Origin: an uncultured Spirochaetales bacterium
GTDB taxonomy: Bacteria > Spirochaetota > Spirochaetia > Sphaerochaetales > Sphaerochaetaceae
NCBI GenBank assembly: GCA_949299185.1
Contig: CASFZR010000007.1
Location: 28,834 to 92,833, forward strand
Length of the DNA: 64,000 bases
Direction: 5' to 3'
Positions 26,991 to 34,889 of the stretch are shown here, piece after piece; position 1 is the stretch's first letter, and the number at the start of each line of letters is the position of its first letter. The position numbers and the translations under genes were made by a program. The notes under the pieces are model-generated. The model was not told where the DNA came from and ran no database searches. It saw nothing but the letters and a program-made list of their open reading frames with translations.

Positions 26991-27480
26991 ATGACTTGAG
27001 ACAGGTGTCTGGCTTCTTCCCTGTCTTGAAATAGGTCATATATGGGACTATCTGCTGTGTATTGCTGTCTAGCTCGGCAACGCCTTTGAACCAATGGTCA
27101 TCAATCTTATTGATGAAAATCAGGGCCTTAGTCTTCGAATCATCGTCAATCAGGATATCCGAATCGGGAGAAGAGCTTGTAAATGTATCAAGCATCGCAA
27201 GATAATCTCCTACGCTAAGATCACCATGCCTGTTTACGGCATGATCGATGAAATAACCTCGATTGGAATAGACCCGAGGATCATCAACACCAAAATACCT
27301 AACGGCATCTATAGGCAATTCTGCAACAGGATATCTTTTATATCCTCCTGTCGCACTTATGATATCTGCCCTGAACATGCCTTTGTATTTCCTTATATCC
27401 TCTCCGGCAAGCCACTCCAGTATCCTTTCCTCATGCTCCTTCCTCCTCTCTTCAAAGCCATCAAGCATCTGCCGGGGCAT
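26983..27480 (-). CDS. Small PBECR-like protein, copy 1
   Basis: 165 residues, one of three tandem paralogues sharing the N-terminal (M)PRQMxxGFEERRKE and a core YFxxHAxxRHxxLSVxDYxxMxD. The core, followed by a beta-rich end (ALIFINKIDDHWFKGVAEL), resembles the phage/mobile-element barnase-EndoU-colicin-RelE-like (PBECR) nuclease group; this is a pattern-level inference, moderately supported. His-Ala-x2-Arg-His would supply active-site residues. Compared with copies 2 and 3 the C-terminus stops early; the region beyond the stop still resembles the others in another frame. AGGAGAC lies before the ATG. Confidence 0.68.
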   Translation of the reverse strand: MPRQMLDGFEERRKEHEERILEWLAGEDIRKYKGMFRADIISATGGYKRYPVAELPIDAVRYFGVDDPRVYSNRGYFIDHAVNRHGDLSVGDYLAMLDTFTSSSPDSDILIDDDSKTKALIFINKIDDHWFKGVAELDSNTQQIVPYMTYFKTGKKPDTCLKSLK

Positions 27481-27580
27481 ATCATGTCTCCTGATAGATA
27501 TATGCCCTAGCCCTGCATTTTGACCAACGTGATGTCTTCGTTGACTGATATAAAGGCTGATGATACATTCTGATTAATCT
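27481..27580. promoter_or_regulatory. Conserved bidirectional leader, copy B
   Basis: Minus strand: TTGGTC (27527-27522), 18-19 bases, a TATAT box, then AGGAGAC and the ATG of copy 1. Plus strand: TTGACT (27541-27546), 17 bases, TACATT (27564-27569), reading toward the 3' end of copy 2. Confidence 0.6.
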
Positions 27581-27675
27581 AAGCATCGTCTTGACTAGAG
27601 ATGGCTAAAGCGTCTGAGGACTATCTGTCCTCGGGGAGGGAGAGTGGAGTGCCGACCACTGGCGATGCTTCTGAT
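27576..27675 (+). ncRNA. Candidate structured antisense RNA, copy B
   Basis: AAGCATCG (27581-27588) pairs with CGATGCTT (27663-27670) and encloses the hairpin GAGGAC-tatct-GTCCTC (27616-27632). The 3' arm lies in the last codons of copy 2, so the RNA would be antisense to that gene's 3' end. A 41-codon frame from the ATG at 27600 also exists on this strand, but the other copies do not keep it. Confidence 0.5.
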
Positions 27676-28139
27676 ATCTCATGCCACTTCCGGCTTTTCC
27701 GCCTTCCACCAAAGAACGATCTGTAAAGGATAAGCCTGCCGGTATTTCCATCAAGGACGATTATGACCTGTCGTGATGGCTTCCCCTCCTTGAGTAAGAC
27801 AAGCGCACCATCATCCTGACTATACAGGCTATCGTAATCCGTCAATACATCAAGCATACCCACATAATCCTCTACGCCAAGTTCCTTATGACGATTGACG
27901 GCATGTTCTATGAAATAGGCAGGCCCCGCATAAACGCAAGGATCATCAGTTCCGTAGTACATCAGGATCTCATCAGGAACCTCTCCTACCGGAAGGAAAT
28001 CGTTTCCAACGACAGCTCTTATCTCACCGATCGTCTTTCCTGCCAAGCATCTATGATTCTCAGGGCTCAGCCATTTCCGTATCCTTTCCTCATACTCCTT
28101 CCTCCTTTCTTCAAAACCTTCACGCATCTGCCGGGGCAT
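27621..28139 (-). CDS. Small PBECR-like protein, copy 2
   Basis: 172 residues; paralogue of its two neighbours. N-terminal amphipathic MPRQMREGFEERRKEYEERI, then GKTIGEIRAVVG, VPDEILMYYGTDDP, the core YFIEHAVNRHKELGVEDYVG (about residues 75-94) and beta-strands ALVLLKEGKPSRQVIIVLDG ending RLILYRSFFGGRR. Same PBECR-like reading as copy 1, with Arg- and Tyr-rich last strands. The C-terminal 17 residues (ASPVVGTPLS...) align with those of copy 3. Own leader with AGGAGA ahead of the ATG. Confidence 0.7.
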   Translation of the reverse strand: MPRQMREGFEERRKEYEERIRKWLSPENHRCLAGKTIGEIRAVVGNDFLPVGEVPDEILMYYGTDDPCVYAGPAYFIEHAVNRHKELGVEDYVGMLDVLTDYDSLYSQDDGALVLLKEGKPSRQVIIVLDGNTGRLILYRSFFGGRRKSRKWHEISEASPVVGTPLSLPEDR

Positions 28140-28238
28140 ATAATATCTCCTGATAGATATACGCCCTGACCCTGCATCTAGACCAACGTGACATCTTCGT
28201 TGACGGATATGGCAGCAGATGATACATTCTAATAAACG
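28140..28238. promoter_or_regulatory. Conserved bidirectional leader, copy C
   Basis: Minus strand: TTGGTC, then GTATATC and AGGAGA before copy 2. Plus strand: TTGACG (28200-28205), 17 bases, TACATT (28223-28228), facing the 3' end of copy 3. Confidence 0.6.
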
Positions 28239-28325
28239 GCATCACGTAGACTGGAGATGGCGACAGCGGCTGATTATTCATCAGGCCTGTAGGGTGAGAG
28301 GCCGAACACCCGTGATGCTAATATC
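28235..28325 (+). ncRNA. Candidate structured antisense RNA, copy C
   Basis: GCATCACG (28239-28246) pairs with CGTGATGC (28311-28318); inside are CTGAT/ATCAG (28270-28284) and GGCCT/AGGCC (28284-28303), alternative or stacked hairpins. The 3' part overlaps the last codons of copy 3. Relative to copy B both arms of the outer stem have changed together. Confidence 0.5.
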
Positions 28326-28795
28326 TTCTTATTCGAATCCACTTCTCTGCTAGGTCCATAATACGAGATATATAGGATCGTATTATTACCATGGTTCTTT
28401 CCGATAATACATCTCCAATATCTATCTGACTCTCGCTTGGAAAAAATCAGGCGGCAATCATCTGCCACATCTGCAATGTATATATTCTCATAATCATGTA
28501 AGACATCGATCATCCTCACGTAATCCTCCACAGAGAGATCTGGATGTCGGGTGAAGGCATGTTCCATGAAATATGCCGCTCCGGAATATACACGAGGGTC
28601 ATCAACGCCAAAGAACTCCTGGGCAATGGAAGGGACCTCTCCTACAGGTAGATAAGCAGGGCTGATTCCAGCCATTATTTCCTTCAGCGTCTTGCCCTTG
28701 AAATGTTCCCTGTTCTCATTGCTCAGCCATTCACGTATCCGTCTTTCATACTCCTTCCTCCTCTCTTCGAATCCATCATGCATCTGCCGAGCCAT
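28274..28795 (-). CDS. Small PBECR-like protein, copy 3
   Basis: 173 residues from the ATG at 28795, which has AGGAGAC just upstream; a 13-residue longer frame exists but would include the leader. Same plan as copies 1 and 2: MARQMHDGFEERRKEYERRI, GKTLKEIMAGIS, FFGVDDPRVYSG, core YFMEHAFTRHPDLSVEDYVR, then CRLIFSKRESDRYWRCIIGK and NTILYISYYG. First of the tandem set on the minus strand. Its upstream leader lacks the plus-strand promoter found in copies A-C, as expected if that promoter belongs to a 3' antisense RNA of the preceding gene. Confidence 0.7.
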   Translation of the reverse strand: MARQMHDGFEERRKEYERRIREWLSNENREHFKGKTLKEIMAGISPAYLPVGEVPSIAQEFFGVDDPRVYSGAAYFMEHAFTRHPDLSVEDYVRMIDVLHDYENIYIADVADDCRLIFSKRESDRYWRCIIGKNHGNNTILYISYYGPSREVDSNKKILASRVFGLSPYRPDE

Positions 28796-28860
28796 ATAAT
28801 GTCTCCTGATAGATATACGCCCCAGCTCTGCCATCTGACCAACATCAGGTATCCGCTGAC
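28796..28860 (-). promoter_or_regulatory. Leader copy D, minus-strand part only
   Basis: Keeps CTATCAGGAGAC, the GTATAT box and TTGGTC (as GACCAA on plus) ahead of copy 3, but the likeness to copies A-C stops where their plus-strand promoter begins. Confidence 0.5.
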
Positions 28861-29015
28861 AGGCAGGAACCCAACGGACCTGTAAGACACATGCTAAATG
28901 TAATTAACAGGCATTTCCTTGTTTTATATAAAATTATATTCAATAATCAGCAAGAAGTCCGGTGCATTGCCTTTTGATTATATTGCCATTGCCACCTCTT
29001 ATGGCTTTATAGGCT

Positions 29016-29116
29016 AGCCAAGCGGGGGTTTGGCTGTTATCATTCTCTCGCAATCACGAGGCATTGCCTCGGAGACTTAACGAGATTAAAGGGCTGGCAT
29101 TGCCAGACAGATAACA
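29016..29116 (+). promoter_or_regulatory. Structured leader of the diaminobutyrate operon
   Basis: A hairpin AGCCAA-N8-TTGGCT (29016-29035) is followed by a three-way junction: closing stem TGTTATC/GATAACA (29035-29041 with 29110-29116), arm TCTCG/CGAGA (29046-29050 with 29081-29085) containing CGAGGC-att-GCCTCG (29057-29071), and arm CTGGC-att-GCCAG (29094-29106). GGAG follows the closing stem directly, so folding could mask ribosome entry. No known riboswitch class was recognised. The sequence from 28861 to 29015 is AT-rich and shows no gene. Confidence 0.5.
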
Positions 29117-29134
29117 TGGAGTGACGACAAAGAG

Positions 29135-30484
29135 ATGGAAATGACACAGACCAACAAGTACTTTATCTCTCGTCAGAGCGACTTCGAGTCCTCTGCTAGA
29201 AGCTATCCTAGGAAGTTCCCGTTCGCGCTTAAGAAAGCGAAGGGATCATGGGTCGAAGATGTGGAGGGAAACAGGTATCTTGATTTCCTCTGCGGAGCAG
29301 GAACGCTCGCTCTTGGACATAACGATGACGAGGTGTCGAAGGCAATGGTCGATCTGATAACCAGCGATGCACCGCTGCACACTCTCGACCTCACGACACC
29401 GGTAAAGGACAGGTTCGTTGAGACGGTCATATCCATCCTTCCTGAAGAGATGCGGAACAACGTGAAGATACAGTTCTGCTCTCCCTCAGGTACCGATGCC
29501 ACCGATGCTGCGATAAAGCTATGCAAGACAGCAACAGGCATGGGCAATGTCATCGCATTCAGCGGCGGCTATCATGGGATGGGGCATGGAGCCCTAGCCC
29601 TTACGGGCAATCATAACGCGAAGAAGAGCGTGCAGAACCTGATGCCTGGCGTCCAGTTCATGCCTTATCCCTACTCATACAGATGCCCGTTCGGAATCGG
29701 AGGAGAGAAAGGCGCGGAGGCCTGCGGGGCATATTTCGAGCGTATGCTCAAGGATCCAGAGAGCGGAGTGACGCTCCCTGCCGCCGTGATAATCGAGCCT
29801 ATACAGGGAGAAGGCGGCGTGATACCGGCTCCAAAGGGCTTCCTGCAGACCGTGAGGAGAGTCACTAAGGAACTGGGAATACCTCTCATCGTCGACGAGA
29901 TCCAGTGCGGCATAGGACGCAGCGGCGACTTCTTCGGCTTCCAGGAATCTGGAATCATCCCTGATGTAATCCTGATGAGCAAGGCCGTAGGAGGCAGCCA
30001 GCCGCTGAGCATCGTCGTATATAACAAAGATCTCGATAAGTGGACCGCAGGCGCCCATGCAGGGACCTTCAGAGGCAATCAGCTGGCAATGGCCGCAGGA
30101 ACCGTCCTCATGAAGAGGGTATCACAGCCGGAGTTCCTCGCGGACGTGAGGAAGAAGGGCGAGTACCTCAAGACTGCGCTTGAGTCTCTCAAGGAAGAGG
30201 TCAGCATCATCGGGGATGTACGCGGACGCGGCCTGATGCTCGGCATAGAGTTCATCGATCCGAACGGCAAGAAGGACCTTATGGGAAATCCTGAGCCATC
30301 CGGAGAGATTGCCGCCACAGTCCAGCGCCTCTGCTTCGAGAACCATCTCGTCATGGAAAAGGGAGGACGGAACGGAAGCGTCATGCGCTGTCTTTGCGCC
30401 CTCAATGTCTCCATGGATGATATCAACACGATGCTCAGGATATTCTCCAGCGTCGTAAGGAAGGTAAATGCTGACCACGCTTGA
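29135..30484 (+). CDS. dat: Diaminobutyrate--2-oxoglutarate aminotransferase
   Basis: 449 residues, class III PLP aminotransferase of the Dat/EctB group; converts aspartate semialdehyde plus Glu to L-2,4-diaminobutyrate. Visible marks are FLCGAGTLALGHNDDEV near the start, SPSGTDATDAAIKL (about 112-125), SGGYHGMGHGALALTG (about 140-155), IVDEIQCGIGRSGDFFGFQ (about 251-269) and the PLP lysine in LMSKAVGGSQP (about 280-290). Followed at once by the matching decarboxylase, with 17 bases of overlap, which supports diaminobutyrate over ornithine or GABA as substrate. A second ATG six bases in is an alternative start. Confidence 0.87.
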   Translation: MEMTQTNKYFISRQSDFESSARSYPRKFPFALKKAKGSWVEDVEGNRYLDFLCGAGTLALGHNDDEVSKAMVDLITSDAPLHTLDLTTPVKDRFVETVISILPEEMRNNVKIQFCSPSGTDATDAAIKLCKTATGMGNVIAFSGGYHGMGHGALALTGNHNAKKSVQNLMPGVQFMPYPYSYRCPFGIGGEKGAEACGAYFERMLKDPESGVTLPAAVIIEPIQGEGGVIPAPKGFLQTVRRVTKELGIPLIVDEIQCGIGRSGDFFGFQESGIIPDVILMSKAVGGSQPLSIVVYNKDLDKWTAGAHAGTFRGNQLAMAAGTVLMKRVSQPEFLADVRKKGEYLKTALESLKEEVSIIGDVRGRGLMLGIEFIDPNGKKDLMGNPEPSGEIAATVQRLCFENHLVMEKGGRNGSVMRCLCALNVSMDDINTMLRIFSSVVRKVNADHA

Positions 30485-31919
30485 TGACAAGGCAGTCCTA
30501 TCCTCCAGAAGCGAGGATAAGGACGCATTGAAGGCACTCATCACGGACACGCTCGACGCCATCCTCGACTCTATCGAGGATGACTCGGCGTTCTCTGGCA
30601 TAGATCCATACCGCCTGAGGGATGCGGTGGCAGGACTGGGCTTCCTCCCTGAGGAAGGAATGGAATGGCAAGACACCATGGAGAGCATCAGGAAGACCAT
30701 ACTCCCCAATATGCTCAGGCCATGGTCTCCCTCCTATATGCCGCACCTTCACTCCCCTGCACTCCTGGAGTCAATCGCCTCAGAGCTTATCATCGCCGTG
30801 TTCAATAACAGCATGGACAGCTGGGATCAGAGCCCTGTTGCGACAGAGATCGAGGAATCCATGATCCACGGCCTCTGCTCGCTCTTCGGCTATGAAGCGG
30901 ACGCCGATGGCACATTCACATCAGGAGGCAGCCAGTCTAATATGTCTGCCGCGATCGCTCACCGGGACAGGTACATAGCAGAAAGGCTCGGATGGGACGT
31001 CAAGAAGGAGGGCTTGCCTCCAGAGGCGCGGAAGCTGAGGATGTACACATCGGAGATAGCCCATTTCTCTTTCCAGAAGAGCGCCCACGTCATGGGACTA
31101 GGATATGATTCCGTCGTCCTTCTCCCCATCGACCGCAATGCTCGCATTAATATCAGGAAGGCAGAGGAGATCATCAGCAAGGACGCAGAGGAAGGATACC
31201 TTCCGTTCCTGATCATAGCCACTGCAGGTACCACTGATTTCGGCAGCATCGATGATATATCCTCGCTACGGAATATCGCGGATAGATACGGAGCCTATCT
31301 CCACGTAGACGCGGCATATGGCTCTGGAGCCATCATGAGCAGCCGTTACAAGGACAGGCTTGGAGATATCCACAAGGCAGACTCCATAACCATAGATTTC
31401 CACAAGATGTTTCTCCTTCCGATAAGCTGCTCAGCGGTACTCGTGAAGGAACGGAAGGCCCTCGACTGCTTCCTCATCCACGCGGACTACCTCAACAGGG
31501 AGGAGGACGAGGAGGACGGATACATAAACCTCGTGGGGAAATCGATGCAGACGACAAGGCGCTTCGACGCACTGAAGGTCTATATCTCATTCAGGACAAG
31601 AGGCCGCAGGGGATACGAGAGGATCATAGACACAGCGATAGAGAACGCCGCCTATCTCTATCAAAGGATATCCTCAGACGATGCCTTCGTAGCACCAGTA
31701 CGGCCAGAGCTGAGTTCTGTCGTGTTCGCGCTAAGAGGCGGAGACGAGCTGAATAAGAGGATAAGGAGAGAACTACTCTCAAGGGGAACGGTAATCGGGC
31801 AGACCGTATACCAGGATCACGTGATGCTCAAGTTCACGCTCCTCAATCCAGCACTCACCCATGAGCATCTCGACACGTTGATAGCGACGATCAAGGAAAC
31901 GGCCGCATCACTCGCATGA
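30468..31919 (+). CDS. ddc: L-2,4-diaminobutyrate decarboxylase
   Basis: 483 residues, group II PLP-dependent decarboxylase. FTSGGSQSNMSAAIAHRD (about residues 148-165), IATAGTTDFGSIDD (about 251-264), HVDAAYGSGA (about 278-287) and the PLP-binding lysine in TIDFHKMFLLPISCS (about 307-321) are intact. With the overlapping aminotransferase gene it would make 1,3-diaminopropane, a precursor of norspermidine-type polyamines. AAGGAAGG lies ahead of the ATG. No carboxynorspermidine genes are in the window, so the end product is not shown. Confidence 0.86.
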   Translation: MLTTLDDKAVLSSRSEDKDALKALITDTLDAILDSIEDDSAFSGIDPYRLRDAVAGLGFLPEEGMEWQDTMESIRKTILPNMLRPWSPSYMPHLHSPALLESIASELIIAVFNNSMDSWDQSPVATEIEESMIHGLCSLFGYEADADGTFTSGGSQSNMSAAIAHRDRYIAERLGWDVKKEGLPPEARKLRMYTSEIAHFSFQKSAHVMGLGYDSVVLLPIDRNARINIRKAEEIISKDAEEGYLPFLIIATAGTTDFGSIDDISSLRNIADRYGAYLHVDAAYGSGAIMSSRYKDRLGDIHKADSITIDFHKMFLLPISCSAVLVKERKALDCFLIHADYLNREEDEEDGYINLVGKSMQTTRRFDALKVYISFRTRGRRGYERIIDTAIENAAYLYQRISSDDAFVAPVRPELSSVVFALRGGDELNKRIRRELLSRGTVIGQTVYQDHVMLKFTLLNPALTHEHLDTLIATIKETAASLA

Positions 31920-31931
31920 GGATGCGGACCT

Positions 31932-33542
31932 CTACTCCACCTTCTCCTTCCATTCCACGATCTGCCGCTTGTCCTTGCTTATATCCAGTCCAACGATATG
32001 CATCGTGATGCCGTTGCTCCTGGACCAATGGATGAACTTATCGGAATACCCCTTCGCCTCGATCTGCCTTATCGCAGACTCAGCGCTCTGGTCGATCTTA
32101 GTCTCGAAGATATATGCATGTCTGCCTGACCTGGCAAAGAGATCTATGCGGCCACGCGTGGTATGTTCCTCTCCTCTGGGAATGCTCTCAAGGGAGATAC
32201 CAAGCATCGAAAGGAAGAGACTGTCGAAGAATCTCTCATCAAGGCGGAAGCCATCATATGTCACGAACGTAAGCCCGTGGTTCAGGCACTCTATGATAGT
32301 CGCCGTATCACCAGCCTTCATTGCCTTTGCTATCTTATAGGCAATCGTATCGCTCAGGTTCACCTGAGGAGGAACATACACGCTCTCCCACTCATATGCA
32401 AGCGTCCTCAGCACCTCCTTGTTCGGAACGCGGAGACACAGCCTGCCCTCCTCATTCCTCTCTCCAGTGAATGTGAGGTAGCCAGTCATCAGCAACAGAG
32501 CCAGAAGCTTATCATCGGAAAGCGTACCGCCGGAAAGGAAGTCTATGATGCTGAAGGTCGCAAGGGAATCGAGATTGATCGACATATCACCGATCGCATC
32601 AAGCGACAGCTGATGCTTCCTCGCATAGTTAACGACTATCGTTGAGAGCCCTGTCCTGATCCAGTAGTTCTCAAGCTCAAGATAGTACATGAACATCCCG
32701 ATAGACACCGGATTGTATACCCGCACCCCTCCGGGTGAGAGGAGGTAGCCGTCATACATCTCCCTCAGCGCCTCATACACCCCCTCCTCGCTCATCCCCT
32801 CCTTCTCAGCATACTCCTCTATGCCCTCATGGAAGTACTCCCTCACCTCCTCCTCGGTATAGCCGAACATCCCTGCGAACCTGTCATCCATCGAGATGTC
32901 CACCAGGTTGTTCAGCCCGCTGAAGATGCCGAGTCCGCTGAACTTCAGGATCCCCGTTATGTAGACCAGATGCAGCCTCGGAGAGAGCCCCTTGAACACG
33001 GAATAGAACCTCCTCAAAGCCTGCTGTATCTCCGGAAGCCTCTCCGTCTCATCGCAGGAGTTGAGAGGCCTGTCGTACTCATCTATGAGGATCACTGGAG
33101 CGGAGTCATACTTGAGCCAAAGCTCATCGACAAGATCCGCTAGCATATCCTTGGGCTCAGCAAGTTCCATATCCAGCCCACATAGCCGGGCAGTACGCCG
33201 AAGCTCCCTTGACAGGAACGAATCTATGCCGGCAGACGTGAAGGTTCCGAGAATTGCGAAGTCTATGTGTATGACGGGATGGAACTCGTAGTCATAACCT
33301 GTACCGTCTATGTAGAGCCCCTTGAAGAGTTCCCTCTTACCCAAAAAGAGGCTCTCAAGGGTAAAGGCGAAGAGACTCTTCCCCATCCTCCGGGGAGCCG
33401 TACAGACCACGACATTGGAATCAAGATCGAGAAGCCTCTTGATATACATCGTCTTATCGACGTATACCGTTCCCCTCTTCCTGATACGCTCAAAATCGAA
33501 GCTTGAGAAATTCGCCCTATCCATATCCTTCTCTCTGGCCAT
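31932..33542 (-). CDS. AAA-ATPase-like / PD-(D/E)XK nuclease superfamily protein
   Basis: 536 residues of the common gut-bacterial family pairing an AAA-ATPase-like N-terminus (YVDKTMYIKRLLD, P-loop variant CTAPRRMGKSLFAFTLESLF, Walker B PVILIDEYDRPLNS) with a C-terminal nuclease-fold domain (GRIDLFARSGRHAYIFETKI, whose D-x(n)-E-x-K residues fit PD-(D/E)XK). Often present in many copies per genome; function not established. GGAGG precedes the start. Its leader resembles that of the three PBECR-like genes. Confidence 0.85.
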   Translation of the reverse strand: MAREKDMDRANFSSFDFERIRKRGTVYVDKTMYIKRLLDLDSNVVVCTAPRRMGKSLFAFTLESLFLGKRELFKGLYIDGTGYDYEFHPVIHIDFAILGTFTSAGIDSFLSRELRRTARLCGLDMELAEPKDMLADLVDELWLKYDSAPVILIDEYDRPLNSCDETERLPEIQQALRRFYSVFKGLSPRLHLVYITGILKFSGLGIFSGLNNLVDISMDDRFAGMFGYTEEEVREYFHEGIEEYAEKEGMSEEGVYEALREMYDGYLLSPGGVRVYNPVSIGMFMYYLELENYWIRTGLSTIVVNYARKHQLSLDAIGDMSINLDSLATFSIIDFLSGGTLSDDKLLALLLMTGYLTFTGERNEEGRLCLRVPNKEVLRTLAYEWESVYVPPQVNLSDTIAYKIAKAMKAGDTATIIECLNHGLTFVTYDGFRLDERFFDSLFLSMLGISLESIPRGEEHTTRGRIDLFARSGRHAYIFETKIDQSAESAIRQIEAKGYSDKFIHWSRSNGITMHIVGLDISKDKRQIVEWKEKVE

Positions 33543-33547
33543 CCGGG

Positions 33548-33592
33548 ACCTCCTATATTATATACGCCTTGGGTCCCCTTTTCTGCCAACGA
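33548..33592 (-). promoter_or_regulatory. Promoter of the AAA/nuclease-fold gene, like the small-protein leaders
   Basis: Minus strand: TTGGCA, 19 bases, TATATAAT, then AGGAGG. The order and the shared GCGTATAT and CCAACG stretches match leaders A-D at 26.8-28.9 kb. Confidence 0.5.
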
Positions 33593-33613
33593 TATGGACG
33601 AAAAAGATAAAGA

Positions 33614-33641
33614 AAGCAAAACAGGCCCCCGAAGGAGCCTG
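33614..33641 (-). terminator. Rho-independent terminator of the porin gene
   Basis: Minus strand: CAGGCTCC-ttcg-GGGGCCTG followed by TTTTGCTTTCTTT. Lies 28 bases after the porin stop codon. Confidence 0.88.
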
Positions 33642-33668
33642 CCATTTGGTTCTTGTTCGATACCGCTA

Positions 33669-34800
33669 TTAGAAGTTAAGAGCGATGATCGGGGTGATGG
33701 AGAAGCCCTCAGCCTTGACAGCGCCGTTAGAGACATCGCCACCGTTAGCAGTCATGTAACCACCCTTTGAATACTGGAGGTTGAGCTGGAGAGAAACACC
33801 GCCAGCAACCTCATAACCAACGTTACCACCAACATAGAAGTTGTCGCCGATAGCGGAGAAGTCAGCGATACCACCATAGACGTTGAGGAGAACGTTCTCA
33901 ACAGCGTTGATGTTAGCACCGAGGTGGAGCTTAGAAACATCGCCATCAAGTACATACTCAACATAAGCATCGAATGCATCTACGCCACCATAGACCTGAG
34001 CAGCAAGGACGTTCTTCTCTGCACCATAGTAGTACTTGTCAGCAACGCCTACTCCGAGGTCGAAGTCAAGGCCAGCAAGAGCGCCAACGTTGACATCAGC
34101 AGCTGCACCTACGACACCATAAGCATCCTTGTTAACATATGCAGGAGTAGTGTCAGTAGCAGCTACGTTAGCCTGATCACCAACATAAGCCCAATCAACG
34201 GAGATTGCGAGTCCGTCCATCGGCTTCGTCATGACAGATGCGATGAAGTCACCGTCGCCCTGGCCACCGAGCTTGTCAGCGGTTCCGGTAAGAGCAGGAG
34301 CGCCACCGACCTGAACCTGAATGAGGCTACCATAACCAAGAACGAGGTTCGTCCAGAGGCCCGGCTCGTCAGTCCTTACGCGGTCATAGTTAAGACCGGA
34401 CTTATTGGTGTAAGCCCTAAGAGCGGTGATCCTGTCGTTAGCGACAAGAGAAAGAGCTGCAGACCAGTCGGTGTCAGCGCCGCCGATCATCTTTGCGATG
34501 TCAAGCGTGATGTCTCCAGCAATCCTGTTTCCAGTCGTGGAAGCATTGAGGTTAGATCCATCAAGATAGACCTCGCCCTCGAGTCCGACAGTCCAGTAGC
34601 CATTCTCATCAGCGAAACCAAGGTTGAGCTTGGTCTGGTTAGTATTCGTATTATCCTGTCCGAAAATCTGGTTGTTCCATGTTCCGTCATTGACAGCGAA
34701 AACATAGCCCGTCTTGAAATTTCCAGAGAAGTTTACTGCTGCGAAAGCGCCAGAAACAGCGACTGCAAGTACGAGCAGTGATACAAGTACTATCCTCCAT
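33669..34800 (-). pseudogene. Major outer-membrane porin-like protein with a disrupted start
   Basis: Encodes a mature-sized beta-barrel of about 350 residues with alternating strands and a C-terminal phenylalanine (FSITPIIALNF). The reading frame runs upstream of the first in-frame ATG (34490) through strands and a clear signal peptide (RIVLVSLLVLAVAVSGAFA), then hits TGA with no ATG, GTG or TTG in frame. An ATG at 34798-34800 would give the expected signal peptide if one G of ATGGAGG were absent. So the gene has a one-base insertion at its first codon, or a sequence error, or a phase switch. Strong promoter and terminator flank it, as for an abundant porin. Confidence 0.75.
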
Positions 34801-34859
34801 TTAACTCAGGGTAGGCCTCAAAGAAGCCTATTTGCTCCCTTTTCCGTTAATTCAGCAAA

Positions 34860-34889
34860 ATTGTAGCAACCGCTTCATTCAATTGTCAA
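34860..34889 (-). promoter_or_regulatory. Strong promoter of the porin gene
   Basis: Minus strand: TTGACA (34889-34884), 18 bases, TACAAT (34865-34860). The leader then holds a small inverted repeat TAGGC-N9-GCCTA (34812-34830). Confidence 0.8.

Noticed and set aside
27600-27725. 41-codon plus-strand frame in leader copy B as an antitoxin peptide
   Set aside because: The matching frames in copies A and C stop after 8 and 11 codons, so the peptide is not conserved, whereas the RNA stems are.
29016-29116. Hammerhead ribozyme or a known riboswitch in the dat leader
   Set aside because: The three-way junction lacks the hammerhead core (CTGATGA, GAAA), and I could match no familiar riboswitch consensus.
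33924-34781. Long plus-strand frame opposite the porin gene
   Set aside because: It mirrors the regular codon pattern of the porin; the minus strand has signal peptide, strands, promoter and terminator.
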